A DNA stretch of 64,000 bases from Paraburkholderia tuberum STM678 (GTDB taxonomy: Bacteria; Pseudomonadota; Gammaproteobacteria; Burkholderiales; Burkholderiaceae), in the NCBI RefSeq assembly GCF_902833905.1, contig NZ_CADFGP010000013.1, forward strand, positions 124,001 through 188,000, in the 5' to 3' direction. Positions 41,193 through 51,559 of the stretch are shown here, one piece after another. Position 1 is the stretch's first letter; the number at the start of each line of letters is the position of its first letter. The position numbers and the translations under genes are program-made. The notes under the pieces are model-generated. The model ran no database searches. It was not told the origin of the DNA and saw nothing but the letters and a program-made list of their open reading frames with translations.

Positions 41193-42196
41193 ACCGCTTC
41201 TCGTACACGCGCGCCGATGCGGTGCAGGATGCGCTCGAACGGCATCGTTCGGACAGGGGCGCCGCGTTCATCGCGGGCGGCACGAATCTCGTCGACCTGC
41301 TGCGCGAAGACGTGGCGCGCCCGGCTTTGCTCGTCGACATCAACCGTTTGCCGCTCAGGCAGATCGAAGCGTCGGCGCAAGGCGGCCTGAAGATCGGCGC
41401 GCTCGTAACCAATAGCGCGCTCGCGTATGACGATACTGTCGCGACACGCTACCCGCTGCTCGCGAAAGCGATCCTGGCGGGCGCGTCGCCGCAGATTCGC
41501 AACGTCGCGACGGTCGGCGGCAATCTGCTGCAACGCACGCGCTGCTACTACTTCTACGACGTGGGCACGCCGTGCAACAAGCGCGAACCCGGCAGCGGCT
41601 GTCCGGCGCTGCACGGCGTGAACCGCATTCACGCGATCCTCGGTGCGAGCGAGCACTGCATCGCCGTGCATCCGTCCGATATGTGCGTCGCGTTGGCGGC
41701 GCTCGGCGCCACTGTGCATCTGATCGGCAACGACGGCGCACGCACGCTGCCGTTCGCGGATTTTCACCGGCTGCCCGGCGATACGCCGCAGATCGACACC
41801 AACCTGCGCGACGACGAACTCGTGACCGCGATCGAACTGCCGCCGCAAGGTTTTGCCGCGCATCACGCGTACGTGAAGGTGCGCGACCGCGCATCGTATG
41901 CGTTCGCGCTGGTGTCGGCCGCGGTCGGTGTCGAGCTCGATGACGAGTCGCGGATCGTCGACGCGCGTTGCGCGCTCGGCGGGGTCGCGCACAAGCCGTG
42001 GCGCGATCCCGCCGCCGAAGCCGCACTGCGCGGCGCGATGCTGAACGCGCGAACGTTGCGCGACTTTGCGGCGACGCTGCTGCGCGGTGCGCGCCCTCAG
42101 CGCGACAACGCGTTCAAGATCGAACTCGCGGCGCGCGTGATCGTGCGCGCCTTCGGCGAGGCCACACAACGTTCGTTCGAGGAGGCCGCGCGATGA
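41189..42196 (+). CDS. paoB: Aldehyde oxidoreductase, FAD subunit
   Basis: A 335-residue FAD-binding subunit with the FIAGGTNLVDL and NVATVGGNLLQRTRC segments. The additional [4Fe-4S] cluster cysteines characteristic of PaoB are present around CPNKREPGSGC-like residues (CNKREPGSGC, near 130-140). Electrons pass from the molybdenum subunit through this chain. It is sandwiched between paoA and paoC with ATGA overlaps at both ends, so the three genes form one translationally coupled operon. Confidence 0.9.
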   Translation: MNRFSYTRADAVQDALERHRSDRGAAFIAGGTNLVDLLREDVARPALLVDINRLPLRQIEASAQGGLKIGALVTNSALAYDDTVATRYPLLAKAILAGASPQIRNVATVGGNLLQRTRCYYFYDVGTPCNKREPGSGCPALHGVNRIHAILGASEHCIAVHPSDMCVALAALGATVHLIGNDGARTLPFADFHRLPGDTPQIDTNLRDDELVTAIELPPQGFAAHHAYVKVRDRASYAFALVSAAVGVELDDESRIVDARCALGGVAHKPWRDPAAEAALRGAMLNARTLRDFAATLLRGARPQRDNAFKIELAARVIVRAFGEATQRSFEEAAR

Positions 42197-44454
42197 ACCG
42201 TGCCGAAACCTTGCCGTCGACAGGCAGCCCGAAGCCTGCCACCGGCGCGCCGCATTCGCGTGTGGACGGGCCCGTCAAAGTGACCGGCGCCGCGCAATAT
42301 GCCGCCGAGTTCTGCGTCGAAGGGCTCGTGTATGGCGTCGTCGTGTCGGGCACGATCGCGACAGGCAAGATCGTGTCGATCGATACCTCGGCCGCCGAGG
42401 CGCTGTCCGGCGTGCTGCTCGTGCTCACGCATCGCAAGCGCCCGGCGCTGCCGTCGGACGTCGACGCGTTCAAGGACATGGTCGCGCCCGGCGGCACGCC
42501 ATTGAGGCCGCTGTGGGACGAGCGCGTGTGGTACAGCGGGCAGCCGGTCGCGCTGGTGGTCGCGCAATCGCTGGAACTGGCGCGCTACGCGGCGTCGCTG
42601 GTGCAGGTGCGTTACGAGGCCGGCTCGCACCAGACCGATATCGAAGCAGCGTTGACGAGCGCCGTGCCGCCGTCGGCCGAGAAGGGCGGCTTCGATCCGC
42701 CTCCGCCCGAGCGTGGCGACCCACGCAAGGCCCTGGCCGCAGCAAAGGCGCGCGTGGACGCGTTCTACACGACACCACCGGAGTATCACAATCCGATGGA
42801 AATGCACGGATGCACCGTGGTGCCCGATGCGCAAGGACGCTTGACCGTCTATGAAAAGACTCAGGGCGTCGTCAATACGAAGGGCTATCTGACACGTGTG
42901 TTCGGTTTGAAGGACGACGAAGTGCAGGTGGTGTCGCCGTTCGTCGGCGGCGCGTTCGGCTCCGGCTTGCGGCCGCAATATCATCTGGCGCTCGCGGTGA
43001 TGGCCGCGCGCGAACTGAAGAAACCCGTGCGCGTCACGCTGACGCGGCAGCAGATGTTCACCTTCGCGCATCGTCCGCAAACGGTGCAGCGCGTCGCGCT
43101 CGGCGCGTCGGCGGATGGCCGCCTGCAGGCGGTGATCCACGAGGCGGTGTCGGAAACCTCGCGCTACGAGGACTACTGCGACGTGGTGGTCAACTGGGCG
43201 GGGCAGCTGTATCGATGCGACAACGTGTCGATGGGCTACAGGGTCGCGAAGCTCGACGTGCCGACACCGGCCGACATGCGCGCGCCCGGCGCGACACAAG
43301 GGCTCTTTGCGCTCGAAGTCGCGATGGACGAACTGGCCGAGGCATTGCGGATGGACCCGCTCGAATTGAGGCTCGTCAACTATGCGGAGCGCGACGCGAA
43401 CAAGAATCTGCCGTTTTCGAGCAAGGCGCTGCGCGACTGCTATCGCGATGGCGCGGCCCGCTTCGGCTGGGCGGGGCGGCCGCTCGAGGCGCGCGCACGC
43501 CGCGACGGCAACGAGTTGATCGGCTGGGGCATGGCGACCGGTGTGTGGGACGCGATGCAGAACGAAGCGGCCGCACGCGCGGTGTTGACGCCCGATGGCC
43601 GCGTCAGCGTGTCGAGTTCGACCGCCGATATCGGCACCGGAACCTACACCGCGATGACGCAGATCGCCGCCGATGCGCTCGGCGTGCCGCTCGGCGACGT
43701 CAGCTTCGAACTCGGCGACACCCGGCTGCCGAAGGCGCCGATCGAGGGCGGATCGTGGACGGTGTCGTCGGTGGGCAGCGCAGTCGATGCCGCGTGTACG
43801 CGCCTGCACAACCGTCTGGTTGAACTGGCGCGCGAACATGGTGGGGCACGGTTCGCGTCGGCGACTCGCGAACACGTGCGGCGCGAGCGCAACCGGCTCG
43901 TGTGCGGCCCACACGCGGACGACTCGATCGCGATTGCGACGCTGTTGCAGCGCGCCGGGCTGGACGAACTCGAAGAGCAGGCCAGCGTGAAGCCGCACGA
44001 AAAGCAGCAGGCGTATTCGATGGGCACGCATTCGGCGGTGTTCGCCGAAGTGCGCGTCGACGAAGCGCTCGGCACTGTGCGGGTCACGCGCGTGGTCAGC
44101 GCGGTCGCGGCGGGACGCATCGTCAATCCGAAGACGGCGGGCAATCAGGTCGCAGGCGGCGTCGTGTGGGGCATCAGCATGGCGCTGCACGAGCACGGCC
44201 AGTTCGATCACGCGCTCGGGCGCCAGATGAATCACAACCTCGCCGAATATCACATGCCGGTGAATGCCGACATTCACGAGATCGACGTGCTGTTCGTCGA
44301 CGAGCGCGATGACATCGTCAATCCGCTCGGCGTCAAAGGTGTCGGCGAAATCGGCGTGGTGGGCGTGGCCGCGGCAGTGTGCAACGCGATCTGGCATGCG
44401 ACCGGCAAACGCATCCGCGATTTGCCCATTACGCCCGACAAGCTGCTCGGCTGA
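42193..44454 (+). CDS. paoC: Aldehyde oxidoreductase, molybdenum-cofactor subunit
   Basis: This 753-residue catalytic subunit binds molybdopterin cytosine dinucleotide in this family and oxidises aromatic and other aldehydes to acids. The catalytic Glu sits in KGVGEIG near residue 719. The N-terminal domain begins AQYAAEFCVEGLVYGVV, and GGAFGSGLRPQYH lies in the Moco-binding region. It ends the paoABC operon. A paoD-type cofactor-maturation chaperone, present in E. coli, is not downstream; the next gene is convergent. A 13-bp hairpin follows the stop. Confidence 0.92.
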   Translation: MNRAETLPSTGSPKPATGAPHSRVDGPVKVTGAAQYAAEFCVEGLVYGVVVSGTIATGKIVSIDTSAAEALSGVLLVLTHRKRPALPSDVDAFKDMVAPGGTPLRPLWDERVWYSGQPVALVVAQSLELARYAASLVQVRYEAGSHQTDIEAALTSAVPPSAEKGGFDPPPPERGDPRKALAAAKARVDAFYTTPPEYHNPMEMHGCTVVPDAQGRLTVYEKTQGVVNTKGYLTRVFGLKDDEVQVVSPFVGGAFGSGLRPQYHLALAVMAARELKKPVRVTLTRQQMFTFAHRPQTVQRVALGASADGRLQAVIHEAVSETSRYEDYCDVVVNWAGQLYRCDNVSMGYRVAKLDVPTPADMRAPGATQGLFALEVAMDELAEALRMDPLELRLVNYAERDANKNLPFSSKALRDCYRDGAARFGWAGRPLEARARRDGNELIGWGMATGVWDAMQNEAAARAVLTPDGRVSVSSSTADIGTGTYTAMTQIAADALGVPLGDVSFELGDTRLPKAPIEGGSWTVSSVGSAVDAACTRLHNRLVELAREHGGARFASATREHVRRERNRLVCGPHADDSIAIATLLQRAGLDELEEQASVKPHEKQQAYSMGTHSAVFAEVRVDEALGTVRVTRVVSAVAAGRIVNPKTAGNQVAGGVVWGISMALHEHGQFDHALGRQMNHNLAEYHMPVNADIHEIDVLFVDERDDIVNPLGVKGVGEIGVVGVAAAVCNAIWHATGKRIRDLPITPDKLLG

Positions 44455-44487
44455 CTACGCCCCTGAGCGCATGTGCATGGACGGCCC

Positions 44488-44518
44488 GTTGCCGCGTCGA
44501 TCGATTCGACGCGGCAAC
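44488..44518. terminator. Convergent-gene hairpin (possible bidirectional terminator)
   Basis: A perfect 13-bp stem (GTTGCCGCGTCGA at 44488-44500, complement at 44506-44518) with a 5-base loop lies between the paoC stop and the convergent PRC-barrel stop. No T-run flanks it, so termination would rely on the stem or on Rho. Confidence 0.55.
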
Positions 44519-44525
44519 GCCGCGC

Positions 44526-44948
44526 TCAATTCGCGTACTTGAACTCCGGCAACGCCTCGAGCGATTTCTTCGTCGCCTCGGGCAGCACGACGCGCCGGTT
44601 GTCGATCTGCAGATCGTTGAACGGCACGGCGACCAGATGCTTGCCCATGCCGAGAAAGCCGCCGACCGACAGGATCGCATACGTGGTGCGCTCGGTGCCC
44701 GGCGACACGATCAGATCATCGAGCGTGCCGATGTTGTCCTTGTTGCGGTTGTACACGTCCGCGCCCGACAGCTTCGACGCGCGATAGCCGCTCGCAAGCT
44801 GCACGACGTCCGTGCGTTTTTCGGTGATCGCCTGCGGCGCGCCTTGCGCGAACGCGCTGCCGCACGTGCCTAACGCGGAAATCAGCGTAATGGCGGCGAG
44901 AAGCGATGCGGAAGCGGCCAGCGGTGTGATCTGCGGGTTGCGCATCAT
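44526..44948 (-). CDS. Exported PRC-barrel domain protein
   Basis: A 140-residue periplasmic protein. Residues 1-34 form a signal peptide ending GSAFAQ. The PRC-barrel core (about 50-115) includes ASKLSGADVYNRNKDNIGTL and the AILSVGGFLGMGKHLVAVPF strand pair. PRC-barrel domains appear in RNA-processing and photosynthetic proteins, but the exported bacterial type has no settled role. The start at 44948 (MMRNPQ) has GGGAG upstream. It may be stress-linked, by analogy. Confidence 0.85.
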   Translation of the reverse strand: MMRNPQITPLAASASLLAAITLISALGTCGSAFAQGAPQAITEKRTDVVQLASGYRASKLSGADVYNRNKDNIGTLDDLIVSPGTERTTYAILSVGGFLGMGKHLVAVPFNDLQIDNRRVVLPEATKKSLEALPEFKYAN

Positions 44949-45242
44949 CTGTGTTCTCCCGGTTTGGTGTGGTGGCGTTTCGACGGCGCGCAATGCGTGC
45001 GCCTTGCCGGTATGCTGCAAATCTCATGCCGCGACTTTGAGCTGAGGGAAAGCGAGGCGCATCAGGCCCATAAGTTGCTGCACGCACCGGCCCGCTGCTT
45101 GCGCGCGGTGCAATGTCCGGCGCGCGGGCCTCGAATGCCTACACTGGAACAATGAGCAGCAAAGAACACGTGGAAAGGCAGTTGAAAAAAACACATGCAT
45201 GACCCTGAGATACCAACCTCCTTGCAGCCACTGAGAACACCT

Positions 45243-47456
<2,214 letters not shown>

Positions 47457-47460
47457 TCCC

Positions 47461-47481
47461 GGCTGGCGAGCGACGCCAGCC
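47461..47481 (+). terminator. Hairpin after glgX
   Basis: A perfect 8-bp stem (GGCTGGCG at 47461-47468, CGCCAGCC at 47474-47481) with a 5-base loop begins five bases after the glgX stop. There is no T-run, so it is a terminator or mRNA-stabilising hairpin of moderate confidence. Confidence 0.45.
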
Positions 47482-47607
47482 CCGTTGCAAAAGCGGGCCG
47501 CAGCACAGGTACAAGGTTTGCTCCTTCTGTCGTTGGCGATACGCACGCGTCTGCGACCTTCGCCACGGCAGGCGTGCGCACGCAAACGGCCAAGCTGGAG
47601 TGAACAA

Positions 47608-47784
47608 ATGGAACAGGAACCAAGCGTCGACGAGCAGATCCGCACGCGCGCCTACTATCTGTGGGAGCAGGCGGCCGAGCCGAAGGGCACGCCCGAGCAA
47701 TACTGGGAGCAGGCCCGCAGTGAGATCGAGAAGGAGGCACCACCGGTCGAGAGCGGGCCGGTGTCGGGCGATTCGCTGAAATAG
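47608..47784 (+). CDS. DUF2934 family small protein
   Basis: A 58-residue protein of the DUF2934 family, which is common near glycogen genes in beta- and alpha-proteobacteria. The family core is visible as QIRTRAYYLWEQAAEPKGTP and EQYWEQARSEIEKE. A Trp-rich helical hairpin followed by an acidic tail is typical. GGAGTGAAC precedes the ATG at 47608. Its function is unknown; the position right after glgX hints at a role in glycogen metabolism, which is inference only. Confidence 0.85.
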   Translation: MEQEPSVDEQIRTRAYYLWEQAAEPKGTPEQYWEQARSEIEKEAPPVESGPVSGDSLK

Positions 47785-47817
47785 ACATTCCTCAACGGGA
47801 TTGAGTAATAAGACTCC

Positions 47818-47854
47818 GAGCCGGCGAACCGCGTCCGGCTCAGGGACCGTTTTT
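47818..47854 (+). terminator. Weak terminator-like hairpin
   Basis: A 7-bp stem (GAGCCGG at 47818-47824 with CCGGCTC at 47835-47841) is followed by AGGGACCG and five Ts. The gap before the Ts makes it a weak candidate ending the DUF2934 transcript before the AI-2E permease gene. Confidence 0.4.
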
Positions 47855-47879
47855 CCATGCCCGCTTTTCGCTCCGCAAC

Positions 47880-49859
47880 ATGAACGACACACCCGAGCCG
47901 CGCGGCACGAGCGCCGCCGCGCGCATTCAGGCGGCCTCCACCGCCTTCGGTATCGAGGGGCTCGTCACGTTCGGCGTCGGCGTGATCGCGGTCGCATGCC
48001 TGTACGTCGCGAGCGCGGTGATGATTCCGATCACGCTCGCGATCCTGTTGAGCTTTCTCGTCGCACCGCTCGCCGATGCGCTGTCCCGGCTCAAACTCGG
48101 CCATGTCGCGTCGGTGTGCGCGGCGGTCCTGATCTCGGTGTCGGTCATCGCGCTGCTGTGCGCGGTAATCGCCACGCAGCTGACCGATCTCGCGGCCGGC
48201 ATGCCGCGCTATCAGGCGACCATCCAGCACAAGATCGACACCGTGCGCAGTCTGACGATCGGCAAGCTGAACCGTTTCGCGAGCGAGGCGGGGCAGGCAT
48301 TGCAGCGCGCGACGATCGAGCCGCCGCAGCCGCGAGCGCCGAACGGCGCGGCGGCCGCGGCGAGTCCGCAGGCGTCGACGGCGGTGCCGGTGGAAGTGCG
48401 CGAGCCGGTGCCGACGCCGTTCGAGCTCGCGCGACGCGTGCTGTCGCCGGCCATCAGTCCGTTGGCAACCGCGTTCATCGTTTTCGTCGTCACGATCGTG
48501 ATCCTGCTGCAACGCGACGACCTGCGCGATCGCGCGATCCGGCTGTTCGGCTCGCGCGACCTGCACCGCACGACCACGGTGATGGACGAGACCGCGCGGC
48601 GCCTGAGCCGCTACTTCGTGTCGCAACTCGGCGTCAACACCGGCGTCGGCGTCGTGATCGGGACGGGGCTGTTTCTGATCGGCGTGCCGAGCCCGATCCT
48701 GTGGGGCATTCTCGCGGCGCTGCTGCGGCTCGTGCCCTACGTCGGCATCTGGATCGCGGCGATACTGCCCACCGCGCTCGCCGCTGCGGTCAGTCCCGGC
48801 TGGGCGATGGCGATCTGGTCGCTGGTGCTGTTCGTGGTCGCGGAGCTGGCGGTGGGGCAGGTGGTCGAGCCGCTGCTGTATGGGCGCAGCACCGGCCTGT
48901 CGCCGTTTTCGGTGGTGGTCGCGGCGATCTTCTGGAGCTGGATCTGGGGGCCGATCGGGCTGATCCTGTCGACACCGTTGACGCTGTGTCTGCTGGTGCT
49001 CGGCCGGCACGTGCGGCGTCTCGAGTTTCTCGACGTGCTGCTCGGCGATCAGCCCGCGCTGACGCCGGTCGAAAACTTCTATCAACGCGCGCTCGCCGGC
49101 GATCCGGATGACGCGATCGAGCAGGCCGAAGTGCTATTGCGCGACTGCTCGCTGTCTGCCTATTACGACAAAGTCGCGATCCAGGGCTTGCGGCTCGCGG
49201 CCAACGACGTGACGCGCGGCAGCGTGACCAGCGCGCAACTCGCGCGCATCGAGTCGACGACCAACGACCTGGTCGACGGCCTCGACGGCTACGAGGATCG
49301 CGAGCCGGCGCCGCTCGCGACGCAGGCGAACCGGGGCCCAGTGGGGCCGCTGGCACCTTCCGACGAAACGCAGGCCGCGCGGGCGATGCCACGATCGGTC
49401 GACGCCGCGCCCGTGTTCGCCTCGCAGGCGCCGACGAGCCGCGTGTTGTGCCTGCCGGGCCGTGGCCCGCTCGATGCGCTCGCGACGATCATTCTGCTGC
49501 AGTTGCTCGGCAAGCACGGCTTCGCGGCGCGCTCGCTGCCGCACGAGGCGGTGTCGCGCGCGTCGATCGACAGCCTCGTGGCGGACGACGTGGGCATCGT
49601 CTGCCTTCTGTATCTGCAGATCGACGGCATTCCGTCGCATCTGCGCAATCTGATCCGGCGCATCCGCACGCGCTTGCCGAATGTGTCGATCGTGGCCGGC
49701 CTTTGGACACCCGAGGATACGCAGCAGTGGAGTGCGGAACAGCAGGAATCGCTGGAAGCGGAGTGCGCCGTGACGTCGTTGCAGCAGATGCTGGCCGCGT
49801 GCCGTCGTCTCGATGCGACGCGAACGGTGATCGCGGAGCCCCAGTTCGAGCATGGCTGA
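47880..49859 (+). CDS. AI-2E family permease with a large C-terminal extension
   Basis: A 659-residue inner-membrane protein. The first ~380 residues hold about seven helices with the family's PILWGILAALLRLVPYVGIW segment, as in AI-2E/TqsA-type transporters, which are normally 340-380 residues long. Here a soluble C-terminal part of roughly 280 residues follows. Its last ~140 residues (from SRVLCLPGRGPLDALATIIL) resemble a Rossmann-like domain, with GKHGFAARSLPHEAVSR and IRTRLPNVSIVAGLWTPED. A regulatory role for the extension is inferred; the ligand is unknown. Confidence 0.85.
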   Translation: MNDTPEPRGTSAAARIQAASTAFGIEGLVTFGVGVIAVACLYVASAVMIPITLAILLSFLVAPLADALSRLKLGHVASVCAAVLISVSVIALLCAVIATQLTDLAAGMPRYQATIQHKIDTVRSLTIGKLNRFASEAGQALQRATIEPPQPRAPNGAAAAASPQASTAVPVEVREPVPTPFELARRVLSPAISPLATAFIVFVVTIVILLQRDDLRDRAIRLFGSRDLHRTTTVMDETARRLSRYFVSQLGVNTGVGVVIGTGLFLIGVPSPILWGILAALLRLVPYVGIWIAAILPTALAAAVSPGWAMAIWSLVLFVVAELAVGQVVEPLLYGRSTGLSPFSVVVAAIFWSWIWGPIGLILSTPLTLCLLVLGRHVRRLEFLDVLLGDQPALTPVENFYQRALAGDPDDAIEQAEVLLRDCSLSAYYDKVAIQGLRLAANDVTRGSVTSAQLARIESTTNDLVDGLDGYEDREPAPLATQANRGPVGPLAPSDETQAARAMPRSVDAAPVFASQAPTSRVLCLPGRGPLDALATIILLQLLGKHGFAARSLPHEAVSRASIDSLVADDVGIVCLLYLQIDGIPSHLRNLIRRIRTRLPNVSIVAGLWTPEDTQQWSAEQQESLEAECAVTSLQQMLAACRRLDATRTVIAEPQFEHG

Positions 49860-49881
49860 AGCCTTGCGGCAGCGTGGCTGG

Positions 49882-51558
49882 TTATCCGCCGCTGCCTGAC
49901 GGCGTCGCCGCGCCCGTTGCTCCCGCCGCATCGGCATCGCTCTGCCAGCCGCCGCCTAGCGCCTTGTACAGCGCCACCAGGTCGGTGCTGACCTGGGTCG
50001 TGCCCTGAGCGTATTGCTCTCGTGCCTGCGCGAGCTGCCGCTGCGCATCGAGCACGTTGATGAAGCTCGTCAGGCCCTTGCGATAGCTATCGCGCGACAG
50101 ATCGAACGAGGTCTGCTGCGCGGTGACGCTGTCCGCGAGCGCATCGCGCCGCGCCTGATCGGTGCGATAGACGACCAGCGCGTTGTCGACGTCCCTCAGC
50201 GCGCTCAGCACGGTCTTGCGGTAATCGAGCGCGGCTTCGGCCTGTTGGGCCTTCGACATGCGCAGATTGGCTACCAGCGCGCCGCCCTGGAAAATCGGCA
50301 GAGACACGGTGGGCCCGAGCGAATAGAACAGGTGCGACCAGCGCGCGAGATCGCGGGCATTCGTCGCGCGCATGCCGGCCTGGCCGGTCAGCGACACGTC
50401 GGGGTAGAACTGCGCGACCGCGACGCCGACACTGGCCGTTGCCGCATGCAGATTCGCCTCGGCGCGGCGGATGTCGGGCCGGCGCCGCGCGAGCGTCGAC
50501 GGCAAGCCTATCGGCACGACGGGCGGCACCGGCGGCACGGTTTGCGGCGTGCTCAGCTGCGCTTCGAGCGCGCCGGGCGGCTCGCCGATCAGATACGCGA
50601 GCGCGTTGAGCGACTGGGCGATCTGCTGATCGTATTGCGGCAACTGCGTTTTCGTTTGCGCGAGCTGCGCCCGCGCGCTTTGCACGTCGAGCTCGCTCGC
50701 GAGTCCGACCTTCGCCTTGTTCTGCGTCAACTCGACGGTCTCGGCTTGCTGCTCGACGAGGCTCATCGCGATGTTGTGCAAGGTTTGCGCGCCGCGCAGC
50801 TGCATATAGGTCTGCGCGACCTCGGCTTCGAGCGACAGCAACGCGTCGTTGCGGCTCTCGTACGCGGCCTCGGTTTGCGCGTTCGCGGCCTCGACCGAGT
50901 GACGCACGCGGCCGAACAGATCGAGCTCCCAGGTTGCGTCGAAGCCGACCTGCCACAGATTGATCGGCGCGGTCAGTTGGTCGAGCAGGTTGTTCGCGCC
51001 TTTTTGCAACGCGGCGCCCGCGCCCGGTGCGATCGCATTGACGGACGAATTGGGCGCGCCGAGCTGATCGACCTTGTCGTAGGCGCCGTTCTCCTGCAGA
51101 AAACCTTTGAGGCCAAGCTGCTCGCGCTGATAGCTGCCGGTCGCGCGCAGATTCGGCAGACCCTGCGCGGCCGCCGATTGGACCTGGGTGCGCGCTTCGA
51201 CGATGCGCAGCACCGCTTGCTGCAAGTCCAGATTGCCGAGCGCGGCGCGCGTGATCAGCGCGTCGAGCGTCTGATCGTTGAAACTGCGCCACCAGCGCGG
51301 GTCGGGATCGGTGTCGAGGGTGGGCACCGAAGCGACGTTGGGCCTCGTTGCGGAGGCGCCGCTAGCGGACGCGTCGCTCGCGGCGGCATTCGCCGCGGTG
51401 CACTGCGTATCGTGCCACTGCGCCGGCACGTCGGCGTGCGGCGCATGAAAGTCGGGGCCGACCGTGCAGGACGCGAGCAGCGCGGACATGGCGACGACGA
51501 CACAGGCAATCAAACACGTGGCGGGTTCGGGAACGCCGCGCTTCAAACCAGGCTTCAC
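49882..51558 (-). CDS. Outer-membrane efflux lipoprotein (OprM/NodT family)
   Basis: This 558-residue outer-membrane channel is the third part of a tripartite pump. The signal ends in a lipobox (LLASC, Cys at about residue 29 from the GTG start), so it is lipid-anchored. Two OEP repeats follow, with FGRVRHSVEAANAQTEAAYE in the first. The start is GTG at 51558 with GGAGGA seven bases upstream, a better choice than an in-frame ATG inside the upstream gene. It lies one base beyond the emrB-like stop, so the three genes form an operon. Confidence 0.9.
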   Translation of the reverse strand: MKPGLKRGVPEPATCLIACVVVAMSALLASCTVGPDFHAPHADVPAQWHDTQCTAANAAASDASASGASATRPNVASVPTLDTDPDPRWWRSFNDQTLDALITRAALGNLDLQQAVLRIVEARTQVQSAAAQGLPNLRATGSYQREQLGLKGFLQENGAYDKVDQLGAPNSSVNAIAPGAGAALQKGANNLLDQLTAPINLWQVGFDATWELDLFGRVRHSVEAANAQTEAAYESRNDALLSLEAEVAQTYMQLRGAQTLHNIAMSLVEQQAETVELTQNKAKVGLASELDVQSARAQLAQTKTQLPQYDQQIAQSLNALAYLIGEPPGALEAQLSTPQTVPPVPPVVPIGLPSTLARRRPDIRRAEANLHAATASVGVAVAQFYPDVSLTGQAGMRATNARDLARWSHLFYSLGPTVSLPIFQGGALVANLRMSKAQQAEAALDYRKTVLSALRDVDNALVVYRTDQARRDALADSVTAQQTSFDLSRDSYRKGLTSFINVLDAQRQLAQAREQYAQGTTQVSTDLVALYKALGGGWQSDADAAGATGAATPSGSGG

Positions 51559-51559
51559 T

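Noticed and set aside
42097..44397. A 766-codon open frame on the minus strand
   Set aside because: It is antisense to paoC, rich in His and Arg, has no start signal and shows no recognisable domain, so it is a shadow frame.
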